From Lineus longissimus (taxonomy: Eukaryota; Nemertea; Pilidiophora; Heteronemertea; Lineidae), in contig NC_088316.1 of NCBI RefSeq assembly GCF_910592395.1, positions 6,450,001-6,514,000 on the forward strand: 64,000 bases of DNA, written 5' to 3'. The notes below the pieces were generated by a model. The model saw only the letters and a list, made by a program, of their open reading frames with translations. It had not been told where the DNA came from and ran no database searches. The position numbers were made by a program, and so were the translations under genes. Positions within the stretch are counted from its first letter, which is position 1, and each line of letters starts with the position of its first letter. This document shows positions 1 through 14,652 of the stretch, piece after piece.

Positions 1-1302
1 AAAATTGCCCCAAATTATCGACCAAAACGCCTCAGCCATGGTCGACTATTACACTGACGCCTCATTAGAACAGACTTCGTAATGCGGTCAAAAACATTAA
101 ATATTCATACAAAATCATAATATTTTGTCCTAGAGATATTCTGCCGCGCCATTATTGGCAACCGACACCACACACATCCCCTCCAATATGGCTGGCCAAC
201 TCAGCCACTAAATTTGTTGCTAGTACTCTTCCGTTCTGTGTCATCCTTTTATAACTAACGACAAATATAGCGACTAATGAACCCTTCCAACCTGAACAAC
301 CATACAAATATAACTCTTGAAAATCAAGTGTAGCAATCCTTTCTTCCGGCCGACTTGTTTCCGGCGGAAGTTTACTTATCGTTTGATCAATCGGTGTTCA
401 TTTCCTGTATGAGCTCCACCTTAATCACGTTAGTTTGGATTTATGACAGATACCACACCGCGGAGATTGGTGAAAGAAAACTGATGCTAATGTCGGTTTG
501 TTCGTTGTTGTTTCTATCATTGATGCTGTAGAACAAATCAGAAACAAAAACTACCTGCCCCTCAACCCCAGGCCCGTAGCTCTGGCCCTTTGGTGTGTGT
601 GCGGGCGTGCGTGTGGAGGGGGGTCCACTTTCTTTGTCCTTAGCTAGAGTGAAAATCGGACAGAATCTGCACGAAAAACATGTTCTTTGCTTACTCTTTG
701 GGGGGCATATACCTCTTTACATCTACCCTCTAGCTACGGCCCTGCCTCCAACCGAAGTTGATTAAAATACGCAGATAACGTTTCGATTAGAGTCTTAATC
801 TTGAACGAATCTTCTTCTGACAGATGATAAGAAAAATCTACCAACAGTAAATCTTGACTTAGTATACATATAGGTTTATTTCAATCATTTTCAGTGAGGA
901 CTATGAGAAAACTCACCATTCCGGACACATTGGCTATAGTATAAGTATACATGTTATCAAGAATTCATCAAGACTTTGTACTTTTTTTTTATGAACAATG
1001 GGAAACCTCCTAAAAAAGTCACCAAAGATGAAAAGGAATGCTATATGAAACAATAAACCCCGGCCATGCAGTAGCCGCTTTCAATGTGAAACCTGTCCAA
1101 GGCAGTGAATCTTCCACCTATTCTTATAGTTTCATCGTCAATACTGCCATTGAGTGTTGATATACAAAATGCGAAATTCCGTGGTACAAGGCGCCACCTT
1201 TCGGCACATCGCTGGCCCAGCATTCCCGTCATCAGCAATTTTGACAACGAGCCATGTATTTCAGCCCATATTGCATGAAGATCTCAGACAAGCTAGCCCT
1301 GC

Positions 1303-1346
1303 CCAAATATTGTGTCAACAAGCAGGATGAACTGTATGAAATGTAC
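1303..1346 (+). repeat. 44-bp inverted repeat pair, copy 1 (open frame)
   Basis: These 44 bases recur in reverse complement at 3721-3764 with one mismatch. Both copies stay open in the same frame and encode the shared peptide KYCVNKQDELYEMYG. The flanks do not match by eye beyond a short G run. This could be a piece of a dispersed transposon, a duplicated exon or one arm of a larger decayed element. Function unknown. Confidence 0.6.
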
Positions 1347-3720
1347 GGGGACAGGGTGGAATTAGTGTGTACGACTGAGTACATCCGACGAACAGTGCTG
1401 ACTGTCGAAGGAGTGACCACGAAGAAGAAGCACTTGAATACAAGGTGAATCCTGACCTAATGATTATTGGCTGAACGTGGAGATTGTGTGAACGCTTGTG
1501 GAGGGGTAAAAAAAAACTTGCGAAGAATCAGTTAGTGCTTTAATGAAACCTTCGGTCTCTACCTGGCATCGAGAGCTTTCGACATGATTGTGAGAAATTA
1601 TAGAAGAGCTACAGTTAACGTCTTGACCCCTAGTACATTTGTAATGCACCCCAAGTGACAGAGCGACGTAGATAAGTTGATTAATGCATTCATTAGCCCC
1701 CAAATATCCGTTTCCTGATGAGTTTAGTAGCTTAATTCAACTTTTAAATAACAGTTAGAGACGTTCTAAGTCACAAGGGAATTACCTATACATCTCATTC
1801 AACCACAGTGGCAGGTTCCCATAAAGAGTATAATAGTCAAGTAAAAGTCGCTCTTTTTAACAACTGAATGGTTGTTAGTAGGGAGTACTGAACGCAAGAC
1901 ACCTTGTGTAATCGATGCTTTTTTCATGTAAAAATACGGAGTTAATTTACCTCGTCAATTTACTTTGATTAGAAGCAACTGGTGCTCTGCTACAGTAGTG
2001 ATATCAAAAAAACTAAACTCAGCCATTAGCAAATGCTAGATCCGGGATCTGGTAGGGCACACTAACCATGCAGCCCAGCTGCCAACGTATTGTCGGTGCG
2101 GCTCGACTTCAGTCTATATTTGAAAATTAATTCACTGTGTTAATTAAGCCAAACTGGATTAGTCAGTGGGGACATGTTGGGCCGTACCGGCAATATTAAC
2201 TGTTTACGGTTATCGTCACGCGATCAGTGAATAAAAACAAAGGCACAAAACTTTATAATGAAAGCTGAAAAATATTGATAGGTATCGGTCTGCTTATCAT
2301 CCTTGATGTGGCCCTTGTCATTTGATGACACATTTGACTCAAAACTTATGTGTTCAAATAAAAGAGGTCTTTCTAAGATGTGCTCATGAAAACAATTGGC
2401 AATATTTCCAACTAATCCATTAATTTGCCTTCAATACACAAGGTGTACTCCCCATGCAATCGTTACAACAATTCCCTTCTGCTGTTCTTAAGTTTATGAT
2501 TTATGCCCTAGTAAATAACCGACGCCACTATAACAACTAGGAAGAAATAAAAGCGCGGAAAGACAACCGTGTTGGTCAAGGTACAACAACATAAGTAACT
2601 GGTAGATACCGAATCCTCCAAGACCTCGGCAATTTTCTCATACACCGCGTTTCGTAATAAAGTTTCAAGGCTGAGTGCATCGAGTCGGTGCTGCGGCAGC
2701 CATATATCATTGCCGTGTTCTCTAGGGAATGCTAAATCGTATCGCTCATTTTCTCGAAACAGAGAGTTATCCGTGTGTTTTATTGTTATTGTAACTAAGG
2801 AAACCAATGCCTTGGTAGTTTCATTAATCCTTTGAACCATTGCAATATGGTAAAAAGTTCGCGTAACATTGATGAATGTGGATACAGTGTCTGATCATGC
2901 ACGTTTGAGTTTTCTTAGTCCCGTTCATTAGCATTTTAAACAGGTTAAACTTTTGCTGATAATCACAAATAAGAAAACAAAAACGTATGTTATATTTTTC
3001 AAAAACCTTTATCCGATTAGTGACCTAACATAACATCCGTATGAGAATGATCCATAAACTTCGGAGAAATTCCATGCGTATCGTTGAATACCGGATTGGC
3101 GCGGTACAGTGGTGACCTTAGACCGAGTTAAATAACTTGCCATATAAAATGCCAACTTCTTGCACTTTGACTCTCTGAATCGGGAAAAACACATTGTTCT
3201 GCAATATCCAAGCTCAGTATATAATTTAGGTTTAAATATGGTTTTTTAAAGTAGGAGAAACATGTTTAGGAAAGAGAGAAATTAAAAACTAGGATCTTGA
3301 CATGGAAGCCGAATTGCATTGACTCAGTCATTTGCAAGCCAGCTCGGAATACTATTATGGTTATAAATGTTATTGCCAGGTGGCAGTAAAGATAACAAAT
3401 AGAGAGATTGCGAATTACACGCGAACACCCACCCTGGAGAATCAATAATTCTCCAAATTACCCAGTATCTTATCAGGCCTTCCAGTTTACCGAGCTTGCC
3501 TGTCCTGGGAAAGGAAAGTTTATTTAATAAACTTAGAAAAACTGCGTTGTTTGGTCTTTCAACGAAATATTGTTGTTTTCATCTGGTGATAAGGTTCTTC
3601 AAGGATGATTTGCATCAAATGAAGAGAAAAATGCACTGCTGGTTTGTCCGATGGAAAGCGAACAAATATAAAATATGCATGGATAGATTTTGTTCGGGCA
3701 CCAACGAGCGGACATCCCCC

Positions 3721-3764
3721 ATACATTTCATACAGTTCATCCTGCTTGTTGACACAATATTTGG
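3721..3764 (-). repeat. 44-bp inverted repeat pair, copy 2 (open frame)
   Basis: Reverse-complement partner of the block at 1303-1346. On the minus strand it lies in a 119-codon open frame (3559-3918) and encodes the same peptide. A T8 run lies just outside it on the plus strand. The near-perfect match beside unrelated flanks suggests recent copying of a short piece. Confidence 0.6.
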
Positions 3765-4791
3765 ATGTTTTTTTTGTGAGGTGGCCATTCTCCCAGGCGT
3801 CAAGGGGCACTATCCTGGGCAGTCTGCTCCCTATGTTGGAAGGCCTGATAAAGATGCTTGGTAATCTGGGGAATTCAATCACCACGGTGACGAGTGGTTT
3901 CCAATATTCAAAGATCATTTATATAGGCATCACTCGCTCATGTATTCCAGAGAGGTTCTCGTAGTGCACCGGCATTGCATCATTCCATCATGTATTAGAA
4001 CGCTACCCCAATCATGAATCATCGGTTGGTGGGAAATATATACATTAGGCCCTGCTTTAAAAAATATTACATCGTGACGCATGATCATCGTACCAGTGAA
4101 TACATAAATATATCACATTTGGCCTGGTGGATAGCTGGGCTGGCTAGAACATTAGGTGTTTAATGATAATTGCTTGCAATACCTGGCAATCGCATGCAAG
4201 TCGTCGGTACTGGTCCGCTAGTTTATCGAACAAGTGAACAGGGACTTGCCTCTGCTAGTTTGTGTAATTAACATGGCCGGTTGCCACTAATTTCTGTTGT
4301 CTTGGGGGAAGTGCGAATTGCGGAGCTAGGAAGGCTCATTCATTACATTTTAACAGGGTATAAAGCCGGCAGACAAAAAAGATTTCATATAAAGTTCGAA
4401 GTTCTTTAGAAAAAAAGAGTCAATCGAACATTAAACATATAAATTCAGCCTCATCAAGTTGAGAAAGTTTTATTCGTGCTCTTCAGTAAAATATTAGTGC
4501 ATTGCGTGAATGTTTTTTTCGTTCACTTTTTTTTCATTGATCCCGGCTTTGCGATAAAGCGGAATTTTCTCATTTTCAGTAACCATTTGCATTTGTTTAC
4601 ATTAACGGTGCCATTGAATATGAATGTTCCGCCCTTTACGGTTTATTTCGCGACAATTTATTCTCAATGAAATGTTCAGGTTGATATTTTATGTGGCGCG
4701 GCAATCTGTTCCAGTTGAGTAAGAAAGTTATGTTCGGTTACGAAGCAAATCATCAAGAAAAACAAATTCGTCGCGCTCCAGTGCCCCATAC

Positions 4792-4926
4792 CAGGGGCGG
4801 ATCCGGCCATTTCTCATCAAAATTGCTGGCGTTTTCCAAAATTTCATGGTGAATTTCAAAGTAAGATTTTTCATAATTAGAGGGGGGGGGCGTCTGTTGC
4901 GCCCATCTCCCTCGGATCCGCACCTG
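4792..4926. mobile_element. Candidate hAT-like MITE, 135 bp
   Basis: The ends are inverted: CAGGGGCGGATCCG on the left and, reading inward from the right, CAGGTGCGGATCCG, which is 13 of 14 matching. Ends beginning CAGG followed by a GGATCC core are typical of hAT-derived non-autonomous elements in animals. The inside is AT-rich and non-coding with a G9 run. I cannot see a clean 8-bp target duplication, so the class is an inference. Confidence 0.5.
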
Positions 4927-7900
4927 CTAACAGTTGCTAATGGAATTTATTTTGACCACGATTCTAGTACCCGCAAGCCATGATTGTCTGTAGCTTCACT
5001 AGAGGAGCTAGCGTCTTGTCCATGCCAGTGTAAAAACCGAAATATTTAAAATTTTAAAAGTACATGTAATATGTCAAAAGAAATTAAATTGAAATGATGT
5101 CGACCTCAACATGTTTGGAGTCATTTCTTTCCTCTCGCGCAGATTGAACGAAGGATCAATAATTGATGCGAAAATAAATCAAACTTGCAGAATTAAATAG
5201 AAACCGAAAAACTCGACTGCGACCATGACGACAGTAAAAACGTATAGTTTCGTTTCTCTACATGTCATCTGACTATGCGCGCTGATGCAACGTGATTGAG
5301 TTGTTTAAAAGCCAACATGAATATGTCACAATAGATTATTGCCCAAACAAGGTTCATCAAAATAGAAAGTGATAATGTTGAAGGAAAAGGCAAACGTATG
5401 ATTCAACTCGACAGTATCTCGCAAACTGGATATGCATGCCCTGAGCAGAACCACAATCCAACGCTGACGCGTTGGCGACAGTGTCGTTTTGTTCAATTTC
5501 CTCGAGGATGGTTCGGCCTTTAATATGACGGCAGTCACAATTTGATAGACTTTTCCCTCAGATTCAGCCTTATGAAAAAAAGTTCTGAGTACATGTTTTG
5601 ATGCCGATTATTCCGTAAGGCTATGCTGAATACACATGTGCATCGGCCGATTTGCCATAATTGTTAAATTGTAAACAATCCGCAAGGATCGACCCCATAT
5701 ACGTCTAATCGCATCATGACCCGCAATGGTTTGAGATCGCTAAATCACTCCTCCAAACCTTGACATTTTCCGCCTCAGAAGCTGTTTTTGTCTGGTCCCC
5801 CGCCCTCGGTATAGTTCTGCTACAGCGATAGTTAAGTCAATACCCATGCAAGTAGCTTTAACTTTAGACCAATCAGAGCATCTCTTACGGAAGGGTCTCG
5901 GCTGCAGTAATATCCGTTTCTGAGTGTTTCTGGCATTTCACAATTTAAATTTAAATGGTGAGTAATTCATGTTTTGCCATGGCGCAGGGGAAACAGGTAG
6001 ATGAAAAGTACTTTAGAATTTGTGAAGTTAAAGCTGTTTTTTGTCTTGGCTATCCCAGGAGAGCGAATTTCTGCTTACAACCCTGTACCCATTAAACGGA
6101 TTCTAAAAAAATACTAACAATTGCATTACTTGGACCGTTACAAAACAGGCGACGAGGTTGGACAACGTGCGATCAGCGTCCATCTTTGCCCTCTTTATTT
6201 TTCTAAATCAGCGCTGTGATTGGAGCACGTGCTGAGAGCGTGCCAAGAAAACAGGAAAAATCGAAGGAATCCGTCATAGTTTGTGGATCTCGATATTGTG
6301 GTGCCGCAAACGCATGAGGGTCAGGATGGCCCAGTCGTAGCATCGAGCATAGACCTCATTCTTCAACTCGGTATATTGGAAAACATCGATCATGTCAATC
6401 GGGTGCGTATATTGGTCGCGACAGTTAGAAAACATTGTAGTCTCTTTCAAAGCGGGATGCTCGAGACGTGATCACACCCCCCCCCCCCAAAAACAATGAA
6501 AATATCATAATAATTGGAAGACCGTAGTATGTACTCGCAATATGAATTTTGAGCAGGTATGCATGTCATTATTAGATAACACAAATGATAATTCACACAC
6601 TCAAAGTACGATGAGGTGTACGTACGTCTTTATGTTATCTATAGAAGCCCTTCTCTTTTCACACTAAAATCACCTTCTAACAAATACTAAGGCCTCCTAG
6701 CCATCATTCAGCATCGTTCAGATCACTCAACGTGGATGATAAACCCATGCTGTTTTCAAACAGATAATGAAGCCAGAACTTTTACGCGAATGATTTTTTT
6801 ACTACCGCGAGTATAAACGACTTTGCGAAGAGGATATTTTGTTTTCTTCGAGATCACCGGATCAGACATAGGGCCCCATAAAGAAAATGTTAGTTTATCA
6901 TCTCCGCCCTGCTCTCAGTGAACTCAATTTGACGTCACGGAATTCCGCCGGCTTCGAGGAGCGGGAAAGAAATTGGCGCGTTAGGAATTCGTTGACCCTT
7001 TGAAGGCGAAGACGATCAAAAATCATGTTTTCTTAGACCTAAGAGTAAAAACTAAATTTAAAAATCGTCAAAAACACTAAGAGGTATAGTTTGCTATATG
7101 AAACAAGAGAAGAATAAACCTATTAAAATCAAAAGCCGCCAATTCCTTTAAAGAGAGACATGGTATAAGTTGGGGTAACTTCGCTTTTTCGCTTATTAAC
7201 CCACCCTAAAAAGTTATTGTATTATTCAGCAACTAACGACGGATGGGATTTTCTGTTACCGGGCGGGTCATGCAATTACCATGATCGTAATTGGATTTTA
7301 CTCTTAGTGCCTTTGACCACGTGGTTGTGCAGTATAATATGAATAGTAATAACAGCATTTAAAAGACGTGTTTGCTGAGAGTGTCGCAGAAGTTGGATGA
7401 AGAAAAACTCGGCAAAAAGAACACATATCATTACTGTTGAAAAGCCCCCCGACGATTACCCTTGAAACTCATTTCCTTGTTTAATCAACGAAGGCACTGA
7501 TTTATCCAGTCATAACGCCGGGATTCCCACGTGGCCTCCGTCATTAACGTGATTAGAACACTCAGCTTATTTCTATTCCCCGGGTTACTCAACACCAATT
7601 AAAGCTATCATCAATCTGTAAAAAACATTTCTGTTAAATCGGTATGAAAAGGAAAGAAAGTTGATTAGAAAATACATTTTCTTAATAGTCTGATTAAAGT
7701 TCGTGCATTGGGAATCTGTCGGCTGCGGGCGAATGTGGGAGCGGGTGAATGAACTCCGATGCCGTACACAGGCGGTATTTACCCATCAAGATGGCAGGCA
7801 ATTTGATTTTGGCTATTTTCCCTTCTTTGACGTTGCAATTTTAAAATGAAATTAGTTTTTGAAGATTGATAACTAGGATGACACGTTATAACAATTCTGT

Positions 7901-10900
7901 TCCCAAGGAAGTCCATGTAAGGGCGACTTGTAACGTTTGGTGTAATATACGTTTTTGGTATAGTATACTAAACGTCAATTTTATCGACAGGTTATTTTTT
8001 TGGGGCAGGCGCACCAAAAATCCTGTTTTTTAGTATCTCAGAGTGAAAGATCGTGAAGGTAGAATTGTTTGTATTCAATTACAAAAGGAAACAATTTTTT
8101 TTGGTCGATTTTCTTGTTTGCTTCAGAGAATGCCTTGTAAAGAGCAGCTATGGCAAAAGGCAGTAACTCCACTTTTTGGCCAAATCCACCTTTTGGGCAT
8201 TTCTGGCACTACTTATGATGCTGCATCTCCTGAAATAGTGCTTATCTCCACAGATGCGATATTTTCTGAGATTTCCGCACGGGGCTGGGCAGTAACACCA
8301 CCCTCGAGATAATAATACAATGGTAAACGGCATTAACTCCATTTGCAATGGTAAAATGCAGTAACTCGACTTTTTTATAATGGTAAAACTGGTACTTGTA
8401 TGCTTCGCTCCTACCCCGCCCAAAATGCAGATTTAAAGGCCTGGAGCCATTGAACGAGGTTTTCATGAACATTCTTCTTCTTCGGGATTTTTAGTTTGTT
8501 TTGTCCCATTTTACCGCCCAAGCAATGCAACTTTGGCAAACAAAAAAACATTGTTTTTCTTTGGATATCGGTAAAGCAAGGCACAAGCACGTGGAGATAA
8601 GAGCTCAATAGCCCCCAAATCGACTGACAAAGACCCACATTATAAATTGCTCAATAACGTATGTACTGTACACGCTATAGCATTGGCTGACCGCCAGGTT
8701 TTTAAAGTTTCTGAAACATTTCCAATTTTCGGCGAACAGGTAGATATTAAATATTACTGCTGCGTGCCATGATGAAATATAACTTTCTCACTATGCAAAA
8801 CAGTTGGAGTTTTGAAAAAATCTTTATCGTACAGGAAATATTGAACTAATACTGTGGGAAACCATTATGCGGTTTGAAAAAGCACGCGCGTTTCACAGCA
8901 CATGCAGTCGGTTCCCGCTGTGTAGTGGTAAATAACTTTACACTGGCAGCGCTGCCTTAAATACCTTCTCTCCGTTCGTTAATCTAACATTGCCGTTGGG
9001 TAGACAGCAAAAAATACTGTTTACCAAGTTTCAGCAAAGTTGCTTGCGTGATATCTACAGTACGGCATTGCGCAAGTGCATTTCTCTCTCCTGACCCACC
9101 GTTGAATACGAACTGCGCACCTCTTTGACATGTTTGAGGTAAATAGTTTGAATGCAGGTTCACCTTGAGCGAAATAATTGTTTTTTTTATTCAGAACCAT
9201 CAACAATTCTCCCATTGGGGCAGAATTCGGGTGATTGATACGATTTTATGAATTAATATTTAATTCGAGCGTTACGTTTCAGAGTGGAGACCTGAAGAAG
9301 TGTAATTAATTAGCGTCGGGAGCGAATTAGTTTCCTCATTGATTATTAAGTATCATGATATTTTATCCGATTCCCGAATGAAGTCACACATCGTTTTCGA
9401 TATTGCAGTAAGATGGGAGTCCTGTTTTCGAAGACCTAGTTGGATCAACAGTGATTTTAATGAGTCAAGCTTGCGAAACTACATGTATCGTGTACTTCTC
9501 AAGGTCTCAATATTGCAATGTAAATACTTATTTCCTGACCGCCCAAGATAACAATGTTACGTATAACCGTACCTAACCTTACCAGAAGTTAATTTCAATG
9601 GCACTAACGAATGGACGAGTGATTAGATGACCATACCGTTGTTCGACGGAGGGACATGATCACCAGAGCGTGACTCAGTCAGGAAGGAGACACGGCGTGT
9701 AGTGTCGCACACAAGCTTGATTCATTAATAAAATCAAAGTTGATCGAAAAGAAATTGTGTCACATTTAGTCCCTATAATTGATTTCTTATTTTTGTACCT
9801 AATATATAAGGCAATACCACGTTTGGATTCATTCTCAGAAAGTACATTGACACCTGAATGGACTTAATTATTTATCAATCAATTATTTTCTAATAAATTG
9901 TTGCTCTGGTTACATTGCAACTTCACATCGTAAAAAGTCCAGGTTGTAGAGTTGCTTTCGCTTCAGAATATTTTGGCGAGTGGGGAGACAATCGCGTGAT
10001 GTCTCCCTAAGACAAAGAACTAATTTGCATACATCGAAGAGTGATGAGAATATAAACGATGTCCTCAAATATTGAGGTTAGCAGTTCAGCGCATGTCAAA
10101 CCGGTGTATCCCAGCATAAAGTCTATTATGATGGATGACTCCCTCATAATATGCATTTACTTGGAACAGTAGTCAGACTGCCACTGTGCTTGAGTTGGTT
10201 CTTTTCTGCATTCTCAGTCTATCTGGACAATTTTCAGCACATTGCATATTTTTTCGCGTGTACGTTTTGCATTTAATCGCATATCGTATATAGGCCAGTC
10301 CCAACGTGCGTTTGTCCCAAGATCATATACTGATCATGACACTGGTGAGCGATCGACAGGGGGAGATAAGTTATCAGCTAGTTTATATCGAATTCCCCAC
10401 ACGCCTTGTTTATAATCTGATAGCATGGCAAGCGTGATAGTGACCCAACAGAATTATCACTTCTCGTTGAGTCCTATTGCTTTGTCGGGAGCGTGCGACT
10501 TCACCGAGCTCAATGAAGCCTTGCTCCGGTGATCGTCCCTCATCAACTGAGGGATATTTTACCTCCCAAATGGACCATCCTTTACAATGTAGATTCATTG
10601 AAATGATTCTCTCGGAGCACGCTACTAAAGGTAAAACGTCATTATTGTTGCTCAACCGTGTTCACCGTTCATTACTAAAGCAGACTTGCATCATCCCCGT
10701 GCGTGTGAGTGTTACTGAGTTGGCAATTGTGCATATGGTATGGCTAGATAACATTTTTGACTCCACCGACATGAGGGTTCATCTTTGTTATTGATGGAGT
10801 GCACGGCGAAATTAACGTGGGCAGCCACTCCGGCATGATCTAAAAGGCAGATAAAACTCTCCGCCTATTCCCTCATCTCCAGTTAGTTTCAAAATGCCGG

Positions 10901-13900
10901 CAAAGTCTTTATTTTTGGACGGAAAAGAAAAAAATACTTCTCTGTGCATGTTACGTCATGTCTCCGTCGCAGCTGTTAACCAAGCTGTATATCGTGGTGC
11001 ATGGCTTTTCTTAGTTTCTGCCCCCATACATTCGATGCCAATTTGCCCCCGAGAGAATATTTTTTCAGGGTCAGGATTCGACGTGTTCACCCAAGGATTG
11101 ACTTCCCCTCCACAAACTGATAGGATTACCTTATGGCTTGTGAAGCGCGGCATAAAGTAAAAATAATATCAAAGACATTGCGTGTCAAAACGCTATCTGA
11201 ACCGCGTATCGGCCAAAGACGCAGCTGTGTTGCTCAGCTTGGATCAAAGCAATTTTTAGCAGTACTAGCCTATCGATCTGGTATCATCAATAATCCTTTC
11301 TTGCATGATGGACATTTTATGATTATTGAACTGGAATCCTCTCATTTCCCATATTCTGATCATGTGTTTATGCCCATTCACTGAGAAGATACTACAGAAT
11401 GGGAAGATATTAAGTTCCCAATATGCCTCCTTGATTGATCATAAAGCCATATCTCCTCGGATCATTGAATGGATCTTCTCCGGGAAAACAGAAGCTTCCC
11501 GGGACGCCTAGCTACATGTACCATTCACGATAAGGACTTAAAACGAAGCGGAAGTAATGCAGTGGTAATTGAAATCTATCCAAGACGTGAAGCATACCTT
11601 CAGTTAGTTTTGGCGAATGAGTTACCAACTGCAGTGGCATTTAACATGCAATCTTCATACCCGAGTCAAAATGACATCCACTCACACGATTCAGACATGT
11701 AGCTTTCTTTCAGAATTACATTGTTATGTCGAAACCTTTCATTAAAAGATGTGATCACAGCACTGAGGGCTCGAGGTTTTGGCAGAGTTGTGGCATCATT
11801 TGAGCAATTAGTGCATTTGAATAGCGGGAACACACTGCGGGTTGTCGAAGTCATCACTGATAAAGTTGTTGGTTTCAGCAAGATAGCAAGTCGGGGGAGT
11901 GGATGAATTTCGACTTGACCGCTGCCGTGGGTTACTGAATCTGCAGGGTGATCTTTCAGATCTAGATGCGTCATTCTTTTTGGTTTGCTTGAAGAAAATG
12001 AAATATGCAATTCAATCAATTTGATCCAGTCATTACTGCGTCGATGCCAAATCTTCCCAGGATTTGTCGCTTTAAGCTCGCAGCCATATTGAAATCATCT
12101 CTCGAACTTGTCGCCAGGGAAATCTATGGTTTCAACGAGATAAGCACTGATCCAAGTACAATTTTTCAGAGGGTCGAGGTTTAACTTACACTTGGAAGCC
12201 ACTACTCGAGGGCTGTGGTATTCAGCAAGTAGATTTACGACAAATTATGTAAATCATTGGGTGACCATCCATGAGAAAAACGTCCACGTGGTAGAGTTTT
12301 CGACTATTGATGGCTAGACGATTTTCCTGGGCCTCCCGATACCACTGACGAATTGTGTTGGTCGAACCATTCTGTTGGTTGTTGGTTCATATTCACACAC
12401 AGAGAAATGTAATCCTTGCTATATGAACAGTATTGGGCGATTGTAATGTGTAATGTAGGAGGAAACAAGAGGCGCTGGATCTGAGGAACTGTCGAACTGT
12501 CGAAGAGAGTTGTTGCACTGTCCATCGTATGAGTATAAAGAGATTGACTCAGAATCGAAACCGTGACCTGAGAAGGTGACACACCGGGGCGCTGTGATGT
12601 CTTCAGTGTGCAACTCCGACAGCCCAAAATAGTAACCAAAATTCAATATAAATATGGGAGTTAATTGCCATCTGCAACAACTGCCGAATTCGACGTGAGA
12701 TATGTTGGCCATGGAAAAACAAATCGGATACAGCACCCAATATTAAAATCATTTTTATGAATGTTTTAGCAAACGAATGAAATAAGAATGATACCCGATA
12801 AAAAATAACAACAATTAAGAGACTTATTACAAGCCAAACCCGACGCGGAATTTCTAGCCACGGCAGAGGTAGAGGGACTGCTTTATTCGCTCACCTTTGA
12901 ACGACCAATTAAATTTTCTAGCTACACTGTATCTGTGAAAAATGTTCAAATGATTAACTTCATCAAGTCTCTGATAAAATATTTAATAAAATTCTTCTCG
13001 TGTGATAGACTCACATGATGACGTATTTCGGAGAGATGGATAAAACGGTCCTAATAAGTACGTTTGCGTTTATCACAAGATATAGAGATACTTTGCATCA
13101 TTTATTGCCCAAGTTGGTTTTTCATGCGTTATCTCGCGATCTCACATGGCCTTGTTTATGGTAAAATGTGATGATATAATGATATAAACTAAATTTGAGA
13201 GAAATTATTTATTTTCGCCCGCGATTATATTTCTCTCAGCCCCATCAGAACTGCAGGCAAAAAACATTTTTGTCAGTGAAATTTCGTGACACATGTACAT
13301 CCGTGCATGAAAAGACTACGTTATAAAATCGATGAATAATTATTAACCGATTATGATCTTGAATATCCCCAAATGGCGATACGTATCTCCGTATTTTATA
13401 AACTGCTCGCATTAATTTCACCATAACCGCATTTCTATAGTCCCAGCGGAGACTTTGATTTGAATCATTGCAGGGTCGACAAACGTTAAGAGAGTGCATG
13501 TTTAAGGTCGATCTATTCCTATGCGTGGCGCAACGACAATTTATTGATAACAATGATTTAAAAAATATGTGGTACGGTACGTTACGTATGATGCATCTAA
13601 GTGAACTTTTCCCCTAATTGAATGGATCGTATTTCTGGATTACCCAGAAAAATGACTTTTTTGGGAAGGTAAAAAAATCACCTTGATCAATTTTATGTCA
13701 ACATGCTATGTCGCATCGAAGCATACTCTGTTGGAAAGGACGCAGCCACTGAGAACGAGCATCAATTAAAGTTCCTCCAATGCTGACTCTGCCAAAAATC
13801 GGCGAACAGAGTCTCGGGAATTATGATTCAATATGCTACACTCCAATGGGTAGCTTGGAAAGTGCTTGCCTTGGGGAAAATCCCTTGACTATAATGTAGA

Positions 13901-14038
13901 TCGACCTCAAGCCACACTGAATTATTGCAATGACATTGCAGTTTATTCCGGGGATATCTTATTGGTGTCTTTCGACAAGAAAAAAAAACGTTCAGAAAAC
14001 CCTGTGCTCATAATACGAAAATAATCATGTTCGGCCTG
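4927..14038. other. About 9 kb without a recognisable gene
   Basis: Only short frames are present (up to 117 codons on the minus strand at 11666-12019), none resembling a known family. A poly-C run sits near 6475-6488. Around 11.1-12.0 kb several open frames overlap on both strands, but they look like ordinary AT/GC balance and not like exons with splice sites. A loosely repeated motif at 8.15-8.37 kb is listed separately. Confidence 0.5.
8151..8370 (+). repeat. Degenerate short repeat (GCAGTAACTCSACTTTTT type)
   Basis: At least four partial copies of a motif close to GGTAAAANGCAGTAACTCSA occur near 8152, 8288, 8321 and 8350, some followed by a T run. The spacing is irregular. It looks like a decayed simple or satellite-like repeat. 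Confidence 0.35.
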
Positions 14039-14402
14039 TTGTTGTTGCAGACATCAACAATATTTTAGAAACGAGATCATATAGCTTTTGGCCATGGCGT
14101 TAAATTTTCATATGAAAAATGGCTTACTGCCCTTAAAAAAGGGCGCCGAGAATGTTCGGCTATTGAGGTTTCTCATACGTTTATTTGACCTCGCCTGTTT
14201 GTTTGAGTCGCTGTTATTAAGACTATTGGGCTCGGCTTGAATTCGTTTAACTGCAAGGTTACGGGCAACTAATGTGATGATTAAAGGTGTTTTTGCAGGG
14301 GTTGGGTTGTTTTTGCAGGCATCATGAACAAAATTTCAGAAACGAGATCGTACCTTACTGGTCTGGTGTTGCATATGGAAAGTGGCATACTGCATTGCTA
14401 AG
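14039..14402 (+). repeat. Pair of degenerate direct repeats of about 100 bp
   Basis: 14039-14140 and 14303-14402 share the order: TTGTTTTTGCAG-like start, a C(A/G)TCA block, AGAAACGAGATC(A/G)TA, then CATATGRAAARTGGC and an ACTGC block. Many substitutions separate them. They may be two halves of an old tandem repeat or two copies of an unidentified dispersed element. Confidence 0.45.
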
Positions 14403-14652
14403 CACTGTACCATGCAATTTTGTGGTGCTGAACCCACAAAAAAAGTCATACTGATCACCTGTTGGAAACATGGAATTGGGGACCGATTTCGTGGAGAAAA
14501 CATATTAACAGAGTGAGTCGTCGATCCTGGTACACAAATTATTGCTGCATTAAATCTGCAAGTGCACAATAACGATCAATTTCTGTATAGGAAACACATA
14601 TGAAAATCTAACAGCTAACAATTTTCCTCTGGTTCAGAATGTCAGTAAATAG

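Larger units (their letters stand above)
1..4791. other. Gene-poor stretch, no gene recognised
   Basis: I see no supported gene here. The longest open frame is 110 codons on the minus strand at 2508-2840; its middle has a balanced composition and its end is hydrophobic, but I recognise no family and see no convincing splice sites, so it is not called. The only structure I can support is a short inverted repeat pair listed separately. A TG-rich patch lies near 592-625. Confidence 0.5.

Noticed and set aside
11469-12019. Overlapping 60-117 codon frames on both strands as a gene
   Set aside because: No family likeness, no consistent splice sites and no conserved partner elsewhere in the window.
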